Below are positions 11,385-22,240 of a DNA stretch of 64,000 nucleotides, piece after piece. The stretch is from Clavaria fumosa (taxonomy: Eukaryota > Basidiomycota > Agaricomycetes > Agaricales > Clavariaceae). The notes below the pieces were generated by a model that saw only the letters and a program-made list of their open reading frames with translations, had not been told where the DNA came from and ran no database searches. How positions within the stretch are numbered: position 1 is the first letter of the stretch; each line of letters begins with the position of its first letter. The position numbers were made by a program, and so were the translations under genes. Location of the stretch: the NCBI GenBank assembly GCA_951802425.1, contig OX637804.1, forward strand, positions 620,001 through 684,000, given 5' to 3'.

Positions 11385-11506
11385 ATGGTCACATGCTCAA
11401 TGACCCTGAGCAAAAAGCAAAAAGACTTAAAACCGCAAACGACATCACTCATCCAATGCCCTCTCTTCTTCCTCTATAAACCCCCCCTTTTTTCTACCTG
11501 CCTACA

Positions 11507-12246
11507 ATGCCCCCTGACCGCACTCCTCAGACCCCATGCCGCGGGACCCCAGGACCACCATACTTTGCCCGCCGAGCTGCTGGATGGCCAAACCGCCTGC
11601 CGCGCCCGCCTCCCACTGAAACCACCTGCTTGCGACCCGCACCTGACTTACGACCCATGCCACCCATACTCGAGGGCCCGCCATCGTCCCCTGGCACGAC
11701 GGCCTGTATGCGGTGCAGATCCCCCATGCATGTCGAACATTGGGATTAGATTCCCCCCCACTCATGACAGATGACCCCCCCGCACGCATACCGCAGTTTC
11801 GACTAAACAGAGACCTTCTCGAGCCCGAGGATGATGTATGGCTCTGCAGAATGGTAGAAAGGCTTAGTGTCAGCTTCAGCTGTGCTATGTGGACAGAGCT
11901 TCTAGGACTCGAGTTTGAACAGCAACAGCATATTTTATGTGCCTTGCCCACTCTTGTGGAAATCTGGCTAAACTGCTGAAGCTTGCGATTACGCTTCGAA
12001 ATCCCCCTACCACCCGAGCCAATCCTTCGAGAGGAGTGGGCCATACACCATTGCCGCAGAGGCCCCCCCTGGGTTATACCAGTGACTACCAATGTGATGG
12101 CTCTGTGGATCGTACTGACCAACAATTACGACCACCCCTTCGTCGCAGGTACACGTGACACAAGCATTGACCCCCCAACCGACATCAAAGCACCGCCAAC
12201 CAAACCGCAAGCCGAACATAGGCGCGGAGAGAGCCCAGAAGTGTAA
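11507..12246 (+). pseudogene. Sense accessory ORF downstream of Gypsy-B pol
   Basis: About 245 codons after the pol stop and before the polypurine tract. Starts MPPDRTPQTPCRG and is Pro/Arg-rich. It has a CxxC (ACMRC) near 11700, a frameshift around 11750-11760, then PQFRLNRDLLEPEDD, and a TGA at 11977-11979 followed by LRLRFEIPLPPEPILREEW and an aromatic/Pro-rich end. I do not know the family. The conserved-looking composition and its position between pol and LTR suggest an element-encoded accessory protein; the opposite strand is also partly open (12125-11502), so the call is tentative. Confidence 0.5.
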
Positions 12247-12273
12247 ACGAGTCCATCGAGATGCCGGACCACT

Positions 12274-12283
12274 GGGAGGGGAC
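12274..12283 (+). promoter_or_regulatory. Gypsy-B polypurine tract
   Basis: GGGAGGGGAC just before the LTR start. Confidence 0.6.
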
Positions 12284-12285
12284 TA

Positions 12286-12849
12286 TGTTAGAGTTCTACC
12301 ATGTGACCCCCCTCTCACATCACACCCCTGATCCCAAAGGACGATGTCAGTGGAATCATATTTCGCAGCGCTGCTTCTCCTCTGTAGATCCATAGGAGCA
12401 GGTCCCAACATAGTGTAGCGGGGGTCGCTTATGTCAAATGTCGTCGCAGCAAACCTCCGAGCGTATGGTAACTGGGTTTCTGGGCCAATAGCAGAGGGTC
12501 CATTTTCTTGTCTCAATGAATGAAGGGCGGTAGCCATATGGGGGATGTTATTCGACAGTGGAGGCCTTTTTCGCCCTTCACACCACGTGCACACCCTTCC
12601 CTTACTCTCATCACATGCCACATGCTACACCTCCTTCACCCTTTCACGTATGACTCATGCTGCACCTCACTGCTCACACATGCCCATCGCCCCTTGTTGT
12701 GACTCACTATGACTCATGCCCCTGTAGTATATAAGCAGCTATCCATGTAACAACTTCCCTTAGGTTGTTACTCCCAATCACATTTTTGCTTTGCTCTCTT
12801 TCAGCCAACTCTACTCAAGTCCCCTGAAAACCTGAGAGTCAACCCGACA
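12286..12849 (+). repeat. Gypsy-B 3' LTR (about 564 bp)
   Basis: TGTTAGAGTTC… to …CAACCCGACA, TG…CA ends, with a TATATAAG box at 12728-12735. The 5' copy is outside the window, so the limits rest on the ends and on the abrupt switch to another Gypsy sequence at 12850. Confidence 0.75.
12728..12735 (+). promoter_or_regulatory. TATA box in Gypsy-B LTR
   Basis: TATATAAG about 120 bp before the LTR end, a plausible U3/R promoter position. Confidence 0.5.
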
Positions 12850-13235
12850 GTTGTTGACAAATATCCTCATGGAGTTGATTATGGAGTGCAGGTACGTAAA
12901 GCAATGAAGCTCAGAGTGACAAGATCAACTGTCCGCTGGTGAACATCGGCTGGAGGTTTTGCGGATTGACATGGGCATAGTTGCTATCCCCCTCTTTGGG
13001 ATAGATGTCCCAACATCTAGTCAACGCATCAGGTTTCATTCTGAGGTGACTGGGGTGGAATCAAATCATGAAATTAAACTGGGAGAGGAACTCCGACCAC
13101 CTGGCTTGACGCCGGGTGAGCAGGCAGACTGTGTAGAAGTACTCAAGGTTCTTAAGGTCAGTAACAACGTCGACCGGAGTTTCAGAACCTTTGAGATAAT
13201 GCCTCCAGGTGGTAAATGCCTGAACTAACATTGAT
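12850..13235 (-). pseudogene. Antisense Gypsy fragment (RNase H region), oldest layer of the nest
   Basis: Minus-strand translation gives [42 protein letters not shown] and, further on, KPDALTRCWDIYPKEGDS, closely matching Gypsy-A pol around 6150-6500. Truncated at both sides and CpG-poor. Gypsy-B was inserted at its 12850 side. Confidence 0.8.
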
Positions 13236-13389
13236 TTAGAAGGAGAGAAATGTGGGAGAGAAAAAGGAAGGATACAGGAGGGGTAAAGATGGGGCCTCCA
13301 GTGTGGAAGCATAGGGGAGTCCAAAAGCAATAGGCAGTGTATTCAATGCCTGGTATGACAACAATAATAATTATCCCAATTTCTTTGTC
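13236..13389. other. Spacer between Gypsy fragment and minisatellite
   Basis: No gene or element recognised. Confidence 0.4.
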
Positions 13390-14430
13390 CAATGGATGGC
13401 CATTGGGCATCGAATATTCTATGTCCAGTGCACCAGACCAATAGTTATTAGGCATAGAATATTTGCAGCCAGTGTGCCAGACAGATTGTTGTTGGTCATA
13501 GAATATTCTACAGTCAGTCCAGCAGACAGATGGCTGTTGGGCATAGAATATTCTATGGTCAGTCTGGCAGACAGATGGCCATTGGGCATAGAATATTCTA
13601 TGGTCAGTCTGGTGGACTGATAGCCATTGGGCATAGAATATTCTACAGCCAGTGTGCCAGACAGATTGTTGTTGGTCATAGAATATTCTACAGCTAGTCT
13701 GCCAGACTGATAGCAATTTGGTGGAGAATATTCTATGTCCTGTCCAGCAGACCAATGGTCATTAGGCATGGAATATTCTATGTTCAGTGCACCGGACCGA
13801 TAGTTATGAGGCATAGAATATTCTACAGCCAGTCTGCCAGCTGATGGCCACCAGGTGTAGAATATTCTACAGTCAGTCCGGCAGACAGATGGCCATTGGG
13901 CATAGAATATTCTACAGTCAGTCCAGTGGACTGATTGCAGTTGGTCATAGAATATTCTACAGCTAGTCTGCTGGACCAATAGCAATTTGGTGGAGAATAT
14001 TCTCTACAGTCAGTCCGGCAGACTGATTGTGGCTGCTCATAGAATATTCTATAGCTAGTCTGCTGGACCAATAGCAATTTGGTGGAGAATATCATATGTC
14101 CTGTCTGGCAGATGGATGCCCATTTGGCATAGAATATTCTATGTTCAGTGTGCCAGACCAATAGTTATGAGGCATAGAATATTCTACAGCCAGTCCGCCG
14201 GCCTGATGGTCACTGGGTGTAGAATATTCTATGGTCAGTCTGGCAGACAGATGGCCATAGGGCATAGAATATTCTATGGTCAGTCCAGCAGACTGATTGT
14301 GGCTGGTCATAGAATATTCTATGGCTAGTCCACCAGACCAATAGCAATCTGGTGGAGAATATTCTATGTCCTGTCCGGTGGACCAATGGTCATTTGGCAT
14401 AGAATATTCTACAGCTAGTCTGCCGGACCC
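13390..14430. repeat. 45-bp minisatellite, about 23 units, each with an AGAATATTCT palindrome
   Basis: The core GAATATTC recurs at 13412, 13457 (variant), 13501, 13546, 13591, 13636, 13681, 13726, 13771, 13816, 13860, 13905, 13950, 13995, 14042 and so on to 14402, a 44-47 bp step. Units differ in the flanks (CAGTCTGGCAGACAGATGGC-like), which themselves hold a CTGGCAGACAG/CTGNCNGAC inverted motif. Because 45 is a multiple of three, several frames stay open; these are not taken as genes. Confidence 0.95.
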
Positions 14431-14470
14431 ATGCTTTCAGGCAAAGGATACCCTCTGCCGGTCTCATTAC

Positions 14471-14779
14471 TAATGGATTAGGGATGCCACGGTCCGGTTA
14501 AGTCCGGTTCAGGGCTGAATTTTTCGAACCCAGAACTGGACTTTAGGTCCGGTTCAGGCCAAATTCTGAACCTTAAACCTGAGTTCGGTCCAAGTCCGGT
14601 TCGTTGGACCAGACTTTTACTAAATAAGGTAATGGTTTGCCCAAATTTGGGCTTCTGAACCGAAATTTTGGTTCAGTTCACCCACTTGGCTGAACCTGAA
14701 CCTCATTTTCAGTTCAGTCCAGTCCAGTTCAGGTTCGAACCAAAGTTCAGAACTGAACCGTGGCATCCCTATAATGGAT
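14471..14779 (+). mobile_element. MITE-1 (hAT-type, 293 bp) with 8-bp target duplication
   Basis: Element 14479-14771. Ends TAGGGATGCCACGG…CCGTGGCATCCCTA form inverted repeats. TAATGGAT occurs at 14471-14478 and 14772-14779. The TAGGG start and 8-bp duplication fit hAT. The interior is dense in GGTTCAG/CTGAACC and holds no gene. Confidence 0.92.
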
Positions 14780-15736
14780 GTGAATATTTTTGCTGGACTC
14801 CACTGGTTCAAGTGAACTGGAGGATATTCACCATCTGGTATCCCATTTCTATTGGGGGATTTTGACTGAATGGGTTGAAGGAGGATACAAGGTTGCAAGG
14901 GTAAGTACAAAGTTGTGAGGATCAAAGCAGTCCAGCTTGAGGGAAATCTGTCCCACACCCAAAACAGGTTCCCTAGAGAAGTGATCAAGGGTGGTGAGGA
15001 GGAAAGGGGATGGGTGGAGCAGGGGATTGAGCAAGTACTCCATAACACAGATAGCAAACAAATGTGCTAAGGAGATGGTAGAGGGATGCCAGGCATGTTC
15101 TGCTAAACCTAATGACAATTGCACAGTGGTTCAAGAATTCCACAACTGATTCAAGTCCTTTCCTTGAAATAGAGCCTGCCAACAAGCAGCTTTCAAGAAT
15201 TTGTGACATTTTTTCTCTGGAATACAAATGGACTTGTCACCCAAGTTCCAATTTCCCTGGTTTTGAGGACCAAAGCCAGCCTAGCAAGGAGGCAATGGAG
15301 TGTATCAGAGCTTCATCATAGGAGTATGTGTTGCCATGGGGGTACCAGAAGGTGAAATTGTCTGAATGGTTGAGGGAATTCTTAAAGCTACCAGCTTCCA
15401 ATTGTATGCATGCAGAAAGGGTGAGTGGTGAAATGACAAACTATAGGAAAGGGAGTAGGATGGGCTGAGTGAAGGAAAGTGTCAGCACAGGCTTCAGTGA
15501 GGGGAAGGTTTGTAAAACATTCCACCATTGCTGAGGTGAGTTGAAGAAGTCATTCCAGCATTGATGTAGCATCAGAGACACATTCACAGACAGTATAGAG
15601 GTAACCCATGAAAATGTCACCTTTTTATACAGCCCAGACTCAGGGATGCAAAGTTCGGATCAGGACTATGATTTCTGCCATCACCCAGTTAGCGAGGTGA
15701 CAGGGTACAGCTTTGTTCTTTCTCTTGACGACGACA
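14780..15736. other. Intergenic region upstream of T1
   Basis: No gene supported. 15371-15600 resembles 59081-59225 upstream of the paralogous T2 gene, but with CG replaced by TG/CA, so it is part of the duplicated block. Confidence 0.6.
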
Positions 15737-17328
15737 ATGTGCTCACAATGGGCAGCTCTGACGATGTCTGCTGTTGTGATTCTAGCCGTGGTTTCGAAGC
15801 CATTGGCACCACCGACGACGGGCTGGCGGTACGACTTCAGCGATGAATTGATCTTTCCATTTACGGCCACGCAATGCGAACCGTTCGAGATTTTCTACAA
15901 CTCTACGGCGGATAGTGATCTCTTTTTCTTTTTTGACGCAACACTCTCGCACTTCCTTTTCGCCATTACATTCCCCCATGGCACTGGTTATTTTGAGTGG
16001 ATTTGCAACATTCCCGCCGGTTTCGCATTCTCTGTGGGGCCTTCATTGAATTACGTTGTCCAAGCTGGGTCGTCGTCGGCTTGCTTAGGGAATGTCACAA
16101 CAACCTATTCACACCTGGATTACGACACGACTGCTTTTGCATCCTACACTCGAACCGCTTCCCCGCTCGTCACTCCCCTCTCCACAATTACTTTGTCTGT
16201 CCCATTTCCCGTCCGCTTCGCGTTCTAACCCAACCATTATCAGACATACCGCCAGCTTTCCCACAGGAACGTTCTCGACCATCACTCTCAAGTACGACTC
16301 GTTCCTTGAGTTTACACATGACATACTAATCGACTCAACAGCCCAAACCTGGCCGTCACACCGACAACGTCCCCACTGTCGTCATCCTCACCAGTGACTT
16401 CTTCCATGAGCTCGCCGCTCTCGCCTTCCACGAACTCGCCATCTCCCTCGCCAACACCTTCTCACAAACCACGCAATGCCGCGGTTGCTGGTGGTGTCGT
16501 CGGCGCAGTATCCTTTGTTCTACTCATTGTAGCTCTCTTGCTCTGGCGGAGGCGTAGGAGTTCATTCTTAGCAAGTGCATCTTCTCCCATCGATCCCCCG
16601 CCCGCAGCTATCTCAGGGTTGACAACAAGCGAGCTGGGGCCTACGGACCTCTCATCACCATTCCGTCGTTCTGGTGGGTTCATCGTATCCCTCCCGGTAC
16701 ATGTACCTTCGTCATTGCGGCACATTTATCAGGTGCAGAACTCCTTGGCGGGACGCACACGCCCAACGGTGGTGCCGTGGTGACAAATAATCCCGCCGCG
16801 ATTGCAGTAACCATAGGTAAAGCATCCTCTTCCTTTTGCCTCCTGTCATTTCAACATCCACCAGGTGAAGGGCCAGAAGCATCACCATATGCACCTCCTC
16901 TAGTCAGCCAGAGGCCATCCCAAGGCACCTTTACGCCCTTTGTTGCAGAGCCTGCCCTTCCATCACAATGGCCATGCAAACCTCGAAATAATGGACGCCA
17001 GGCTTCCCAGCCCAGTCCACCCCTTGATCTGCCATCTCGCACTCCACCGACCGCGGAGCGGCAGCCGCCATACACCCAGTCTTCGAATACCCCTGCTGAT
17101 GCAGCGCCGGAGATGTCACGGCCAGATGCAGTGCCACTATCCCAGCAGCCCCCGATGAGCGAGGCTCGAGAAGGACCCCCTGACCTTGCGACAATTTTGG
17201 GGTTCCTTTCTCGCGCGCCGACGGACAGACTCGCTGCCGTCCATAATTTGCTTATTTCGGACCCATCAGAACAACCTGATCTTGCAGGGCAAAGCACAGT
17301 ATCTGCGCCACCACCATATGATGAGTAA
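15737..17328 (+). CDS. T1: single-pass membrane protein with PPxY tail (four exons, one likely frameshift)
   Basis: The ATG at 15737 starts MCSQWAALTMSAVVILAVVS, a likely signal peptide. The ectodomain has conserved aromatics and N-glycosylation sites (NSTA, NVTT) and spans residues of about 25-165. Introns: 16195-16243 (49 bp, TTCTAAC branch), 16292-16341 (50 bp, TACTAAT branch), 16817-16864 (48 bp). A Ser/Pro/Thr-rich stalk leads to a transmembrane helix (AAVAGGVVGAVSFVLLIVA) ending in WRRRR, then a Pro-rich cytosolic tail ending SAPPPYDE. PPPY is a PPxY motif, the known ligand of WW domains of Rsp5/NEDD4-type ubiquitin ligases. The frame changes between about 16730 and 16777 without a convincing intron, so this copy may be a pseudogene. 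T2 and T3 are paralogues. Function unknown; surface sensing is only a guess. Confidence 0.72.
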
Positions 17329-17484
17329 ATATGGTGTTGAGTTTTGTTGCAGTGTGAAGGAGATGTGAAGGTTCATTATTTTCAGTTGTCCTTAGCATAC
17401 CCAAATTTTGAGCATCAGGTGATTTGGTATGACTTGTTGTATCTACTGGGGTTTGTCTCTGAATTCCTTGACATCCAGCCCAAG
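17329..17484. other. 3' flank of T1
   Basis: No feature recognised before the X1 terminus. Confidence 0.4.
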
Positions 17485-17934
17485 CATCAGGAAAAGTGCG
17501 AACTTCTGTGAAGTGACTTAGGCAGTCTTAAACTATCTTAAGTTGGATTTAAGAAAAATTAAGACAAGTTGGACTAAGATGAGACTGTCTTAGTCTAAGA
17601 CAATCCAATTTTCCAGATTTGTCTTAGATTCATCTTAATAATCTTGGCAGGCCTTAATGATTCTTAGCATCTGACAGACCAAGAGGTATCAAGTATGATT
17701 AAGAGCTGAAAGTTAGCCTTACAGCTACTGAATCTGAGTGAAACCTGTCTTAAATACCTCAGGAAACATAAAACTTTCTTGACCAGAACTTGGCCAAACT
17801 TCAATGATCTTAATCCTCAAATTAGACACAACTTATTAGAAACCAAGTAGTTGATTAAGACAATGTTGTTAATCAAGTACAGTTAAGTACACATAAGAAC
17901 ATATAAGGCCTATATAAGGAGCCACAGCAGCCAC

Positions 17935-18290
17935 CACCACCACTGCTGCTATTGCTCTGCCACTGCTGCTATTGCTCCGCCACTGCTGCTGCTGCTATTG
18001 CTCCACCACTGCCACTGCTGCCATTGCTGCCACCACTGCTGCTGTTGCTGCCACCATTGCTGCCACTGCTGCTGCTGCTGTTGCTCCATCACAGCCATTG
18101 CTGCTGCTGCCACCACCATCAATGTTGCTACCATTGCCATCACTGCTGCCATCAATGTTGCTGCTGCTGCCACCATTGATGTTGCTGTTGCTGCCACTGC
18201 TGCCACCACTGCTATGGCTGTTGCTGCTGCTGCCACTGTTGCTTTGCTGCTGCTACCACTGCTGCCACCATCATCATCATTGCTGGAGGA
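17935..18290. repeat. Trinucleotide block (CTG/CCA-type) in X1
   Basis: Runs of CTGCTGCCA and CCACTGCTG, followed by a GA-rich stretch (18280-18360 and 18600-18690). Open frames here are repeat artefacts. Homologous to 28601-29100, where the same units read GCCGCC. Confidence 0.85.
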
Positions 18291-19777
18291 GAGAGATAGG
18301 GAAAGGAAGGGGAGAGAAGAGAGGGAGGAGAGGGAAGGAGAGGAGAGGGAGAAGCTGCCCTCACCATCACTCTGTAAATGAAAAGAATATGAACAAAAAG
18401 GAAGAGGACACACCTGATGGACCCTCCCTGAGGGTGGCACTGCCATTGTTGTTGTCACCAGAGGAGAGAGAGGTGGAGAGGGCCTGTCATTGCTGGAGGA
18501 GAGCGAGGGTGAGGGTGAAGGTGCTGCCATTGTCATCACTGGAGGTGAGGGCAAGGGTGCCATTGCCATTGTTGTCATTGATGGAGGTGAGGGTGAGGGT
18601 GCTGTTGTTGTTGCTGGGGATGGGATAGAGAGAGAGAGAGAGGAGAGGAGAGGGAGAGGAGAGGAGAGGAGAGGAGAGGGAGAGGGAGTCACTGCCATTG
18701 TTGTCATTGCTGGGGATGAGAGAGAGGGAAGGGAAAGAGAGAAGGTGCCACTGCCATTGTTGTCAGAGAGGCATGGGTGATGGTGGGAGAATGACAAGTT
18801 CAACATAGCATGTGACAACTTTCTGAAGGTTGGAGTTTAAAATAAACACAACACAGATTTGTTCCTGCACCCTCAGTAAATGTGTATAAATCATGAAAAT
18901 ATTAATATGAGCCATCCTAATAAGCATTTATATCCTATCAAAAATTGAAGGTAGTCCATTTATTGGTTGTTGAGAACCCAGTGTTGTCATGCTGAGTTTG
19001 AAATTGCAAGAACTTTGCACTTCACACTACAGGTGAATGCAATGCTGACACAGCCTCACCCTGATTAGGCAGTACCCTCTAATAGTGAACCCTGAACTGA
19101 ACTGCAAGTTCAGTTCAGGTGAGGAAGTGAACATCTGAGGACTGAACCAAAGCTTGGATTCAGTGACCAGTTCTGGACTGAACTTTGACTGCACCATGGG
19201 GATCTTTGGCCATAAGGGTGCTCAAGCACCACACCTAAGACAACATTCATTCTAAGGCCAACAGCAACAGCAGCATCAGCAGCAAAGCAGTGGTGGTGGC
19301 AGAAATGCAGCAGCAGTGGCAAAGCAGTGACAGTGGTGGCAGCAGTGGCAATAGAGGTAGCAGTGGTGATGGTGGTGGTAATGGCAGTGGCAGCTTGTCT
19401 TATACATCTTAGCCATCTTAGCTGTCTTATTTGATATGTAGCGACTCATGTCAAGCTGGCTAAGATGCTTTAAGCTGGCTAAGTTCAGCTATGTTTGGTT
19501 AAGAAAATTTGATGTTTCCTGATGCAGCAGATTAAGACATTTGATTAAGACTCTGCTGGTCATCTTCTTGGTCTTGGCTTCAATGGCTTGGGTGCACCAC
19601 TTCATTGAATCACATCTTAATATCTGAATGGTCTTAGAAAAGATATTACCTTAATATCTAGATGGTCTTAGAAAAGTTAATTTCTTAGGTTTAGATCTTA
19701 TCATCTTGAGAAAGATGGGGCTGTACTTGCTGCCTTATTTGGTCTTGGATTGGGTGGCACCCTCCTCTTTGTAATTA

Positions 19778-20317
19778 CAGTTGAACTTGTCAATAAGGAT
19801 CACCCTTGGTGGACTTCCTAGGTGATCCTTAGGGACAGGTTATGCATAACAAATATATATATGTATTTGACTAAAAAAATTAAGGAAAATCATCTAAAAA
19901 AATTCTCGGATGTCTGTCTGCTTAAATGAAGCAGTGATTCCCTAAGACACCAGTTTTGGGGGGTTTTGTCACTTTTGATCCATGTTGCAGGGCCCTTTTC
20001 ACCTTTCCAGGCTTTCCTCCCTCAAGATGTTTTGCAGGGGGATCAGCTGCTGGGAATTGGGGAGTTGGAGAGTGGGAAAAGGATCACTGTATGTCATTGG
20101 CATCCTTGAGGCTGCCATCTGGGTTTTGGGCTGGCCTGAGCATGGGTAGTTGGGTAAAAATAATTTTCCCAAGCCTTTGTTGATCATGCAGTTGACCCTT
20201 CATTAAGCATATCTCAGCCAAAGTTTGACCTAAGAATGATGCATTATGCATAACAAAGGTGATGCTTGTGTAGACATTATGCTTATCAATAGTGATGCTT
20301 ATTAACAAGTTTGACAG
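19778..20317. mobile_element. MITE-V: candidate 540-bp inverted-repeat element inside X1
   Basis: Ends CAGTTGAACTTGTCAATAAG and, reverse-complemented, CTGTCAAACTTGTTAATAAG (about 20 of 26 bases match), flanked by TA on both sides. X2 lacks this stretch (compare 33870), consistent with insertion into X1 only, although X2 also lacks about 70 bp to the right. Confidence 0.45.
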
Positions 20318-20805
20318 TACATCAATTTGAAGTATCAGCCACATTCCAGTACAGGTCCACTGGTGCCATCTTCACTGGCTCTTACACACCTGATGGTCTT
20401 AGAAAAGATATTTTCTTAAGTTTAAAGCTTGTCATCTAGCCATCTTATTTGGTCTTGTATTGGGTGAAACCATTTCTCAAAATTACATCTCAACTTCTGG
20501 ATGGTCTTAGAAAAGATATTATCTTAATGCCTGGACAGTCTTAGGACAGATGTTTTCTTAGGCATAGCACTTGAGCTCTTATACCATGGCTTTTTGCTCT
20601 TAGTACTATTTCATCTTGTGCTTATGATCTTGGCTACTTGATTATACTTATCATGTCTTAGATTCCATTATTTATAAAAAAATTAAGACATCCCCAAGGC
20701 AACTTTGTCATCTGAGACTGTCTTGATAGTCTTATTAATAATCACACATTTAAGATGGCTAAGTAAAGTTAAGTAATCATAAGTCACTTTGTACTTTTCC
20801 TGATG

Positions 20806-21319
20806 ACTCAAGAGCCACAGAAAATGTGATAGTAAGCCTCATGTTCCTGGCCCTACTGCCAAATGGTTTTGCAATATTTGATTTATTGTCTTGAGTGGAT
20901 AGAATCTTATCAGTGCTGTCAAGCCAAGTCCCAAGCATGAGGTCACAATAATAAGGCTCCAGGGCTCTCATCTCAAGCTACACTTGAGTCGAACCCCACT
21001 ACTTAATAATTACATTCTGACTCTTCACGAGGGTTCAAACATTCAAATGCTACCATTGTTCTGCTGTCCGCAAACTTGCGAACCCAGACGTTGTAGATTT
21101 GGCGCGGTACGGTTTCTCATTATAATGACTGTATCAATTATGTTAGTCCAGTGAATTTCGCTCGACGATCTGCTCTACGAAGGTGGTCGACCGCCTCGAC
21201 TCTGCAACTCCTCAACATGTTTGAGGCGAGGCCACGGTCGAGAAGATCGGCACTGCTGTCCAAAATTCGAAGGCACCCCTTCCTGATCTGTCTTCTTGCC
21301 CGCAGGCGAGCCTGCGGCA
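20806..21319. other. Spacer between X1 and module A
   Basis: No gene seen. Composition switches near 20990 from CpG-poor to CpG-containing sequence. 21150-21319 carries short open frames without recognised similarity. Confidence 0.5.
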
Positions 21320-21727
21320 CTCTAGGCCCTATCTCGATTACCGTTCGCAGGCTATTGTGGGGAAGCAAGCGCAGTGGCCCGGTCCGTCGTTAACACCTCT
21401 CACAACACAGGGCTCGGAATGCACGTGTCGACGCGTCGAACCAATTGAACGCCATAATAGTAGAGATTCGAGCGAGAGTATTCCACTTCTCAACTCACCT
21501 CCGGTTGGGCTCCTGATCCGATATCTAGACATCCTCCGGTTGGGCTCCTGATCCAATATCTAGAATCTAGACATCCTCTGGTAGATTGCAGCCAGCTGGA
21601 GTGAAACACTTCTATCAGCCTCTGGATTGGAAAGACTGAAAGAAAGTATCATACACTCGCACGACTCGCCGTTTATCTATGTTCATGCGCGGAAGTATTT
21701 GCACTTTTCTATCTGAGGTTATATACC

Positions 21728-22240
21728 TTATAACAAAAAACGCAACAGAAGCACGACATAAGACACGCGGTCTGGGGGTCCGAGAATAACAAAAACACGC
21801 ACTGCGCAAACGCCGTCTCCCCCAATGCCAGGAGTCTTTCCGTGCAGATTCCTGCAGCTCCTCACGGTATGTCGCCGGAGCTCCTCTTGCGGCCTTCTCC
21901 CTCGCCTCATGGTGAACCAGAGCGCATCCGCCAACATCGCGTTGCCGTTGCGCTTCACAATCTTACGCTCGATGGTGCACTAGATCTGCGGCGGCTTCGG
22001 TGGGGGCATGTAGAGTCGACTTTCTTTGTGACGCACTCGTCCGTCTTCGGCGTCGTGAGCATCGTCGACCAGTTCGGCCAGCTCCGCGACGCGTTCATGT
22101 ATCCGGGCACACACACAAACCCCATGACGCGCTGTATCGCGTGCGCACAACGGAGGGTTTGCAGCTCTGCCAAAGGCCAGATTGTTGAGGGAATGCCCCC
22201 GATTGTATGTATGTGGAATGGGCAAGTTGTAAAATGACAA
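21728..22240 (-). pseudogene. Unidentified minus-strand gene fragment, module A
   Basis: One frame is open over two stretches split by a TAG near 21980. The first (22240-21983) includes ARIHERVAELAELVDDAHD, followed by a MPPPKPPQI segment; the second (21958-21728) includes KRNGNAMLADALWFTMRRG and a hydrophobic end (VVLLLRFLL). The same arrangement is kept in module B (55075-54563), and the RERVAELAELVDD motif recurs at about 59010-58940. Conservation between copies suggests former coding sequence; no family recognised. Confidence 0.4.

Larger units (their letters stand above)
10319..12849 (+). mobile_element. Gypsy-B: 3' half of a second chromodomain Gypsy element
   Basis: Integrase and chromodomain, an extra ORF, polypurine tract and 3' LTR remain. 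The 5' half lies left of the window because Gypsy-A split it. Its 3' LTR abuts an antisense Gypsy-A-like RNase H fragment, so Gypsy-B inserted into that older copy. Confidence 0.88.
17485..20805. mobile_element. X1: non-autonomous CATCAG-ended element, CpG-depleted copy
   Basis: Left end CATCAGGAAAAGTGCGAA; the right end reverse-complemented is CATCAGGAAAAGTACAAAG, and both then read AAGTGACTTA. Subterminal regions are full of GTCTTA/CTTAAG motifs. The inside holds a (CTG/CAC)n block, a purine-rich block and unique sequence, but no transposase. Most of 18812-20805 reappears in X2 (32937-34032 plus 38557-38814). Flanks are ..CAAG and ACTC.., so no clean duplication remains. The copy has almost no CpG. 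Confidence 0.78.

Noticed and set aside
11502..12125. 207-codon minus frame in the Gypsy-B 3' region
   Set aside because: The sense frame gives a more protein-like sequence; kept only as an alternative in that entry.
13405..14400. Long open frames with 15-residue periodicity (RIFYAQW / IEYSMPN units)
   Set aside because: Produced by a 45-bp minisatellite open in several frames on both strands; no start context, introns or family support.
13390..14430. CRISPR-like regular spacing
   Set aside because: Whole 45-bp units repeat, with no unique spacers, no cas genes, and a eukaryotic context.
17485..20805. Clean target duplication for X1
   Set aside because: Flanks CAAG and ACTC do not match; any duplication has decayed.
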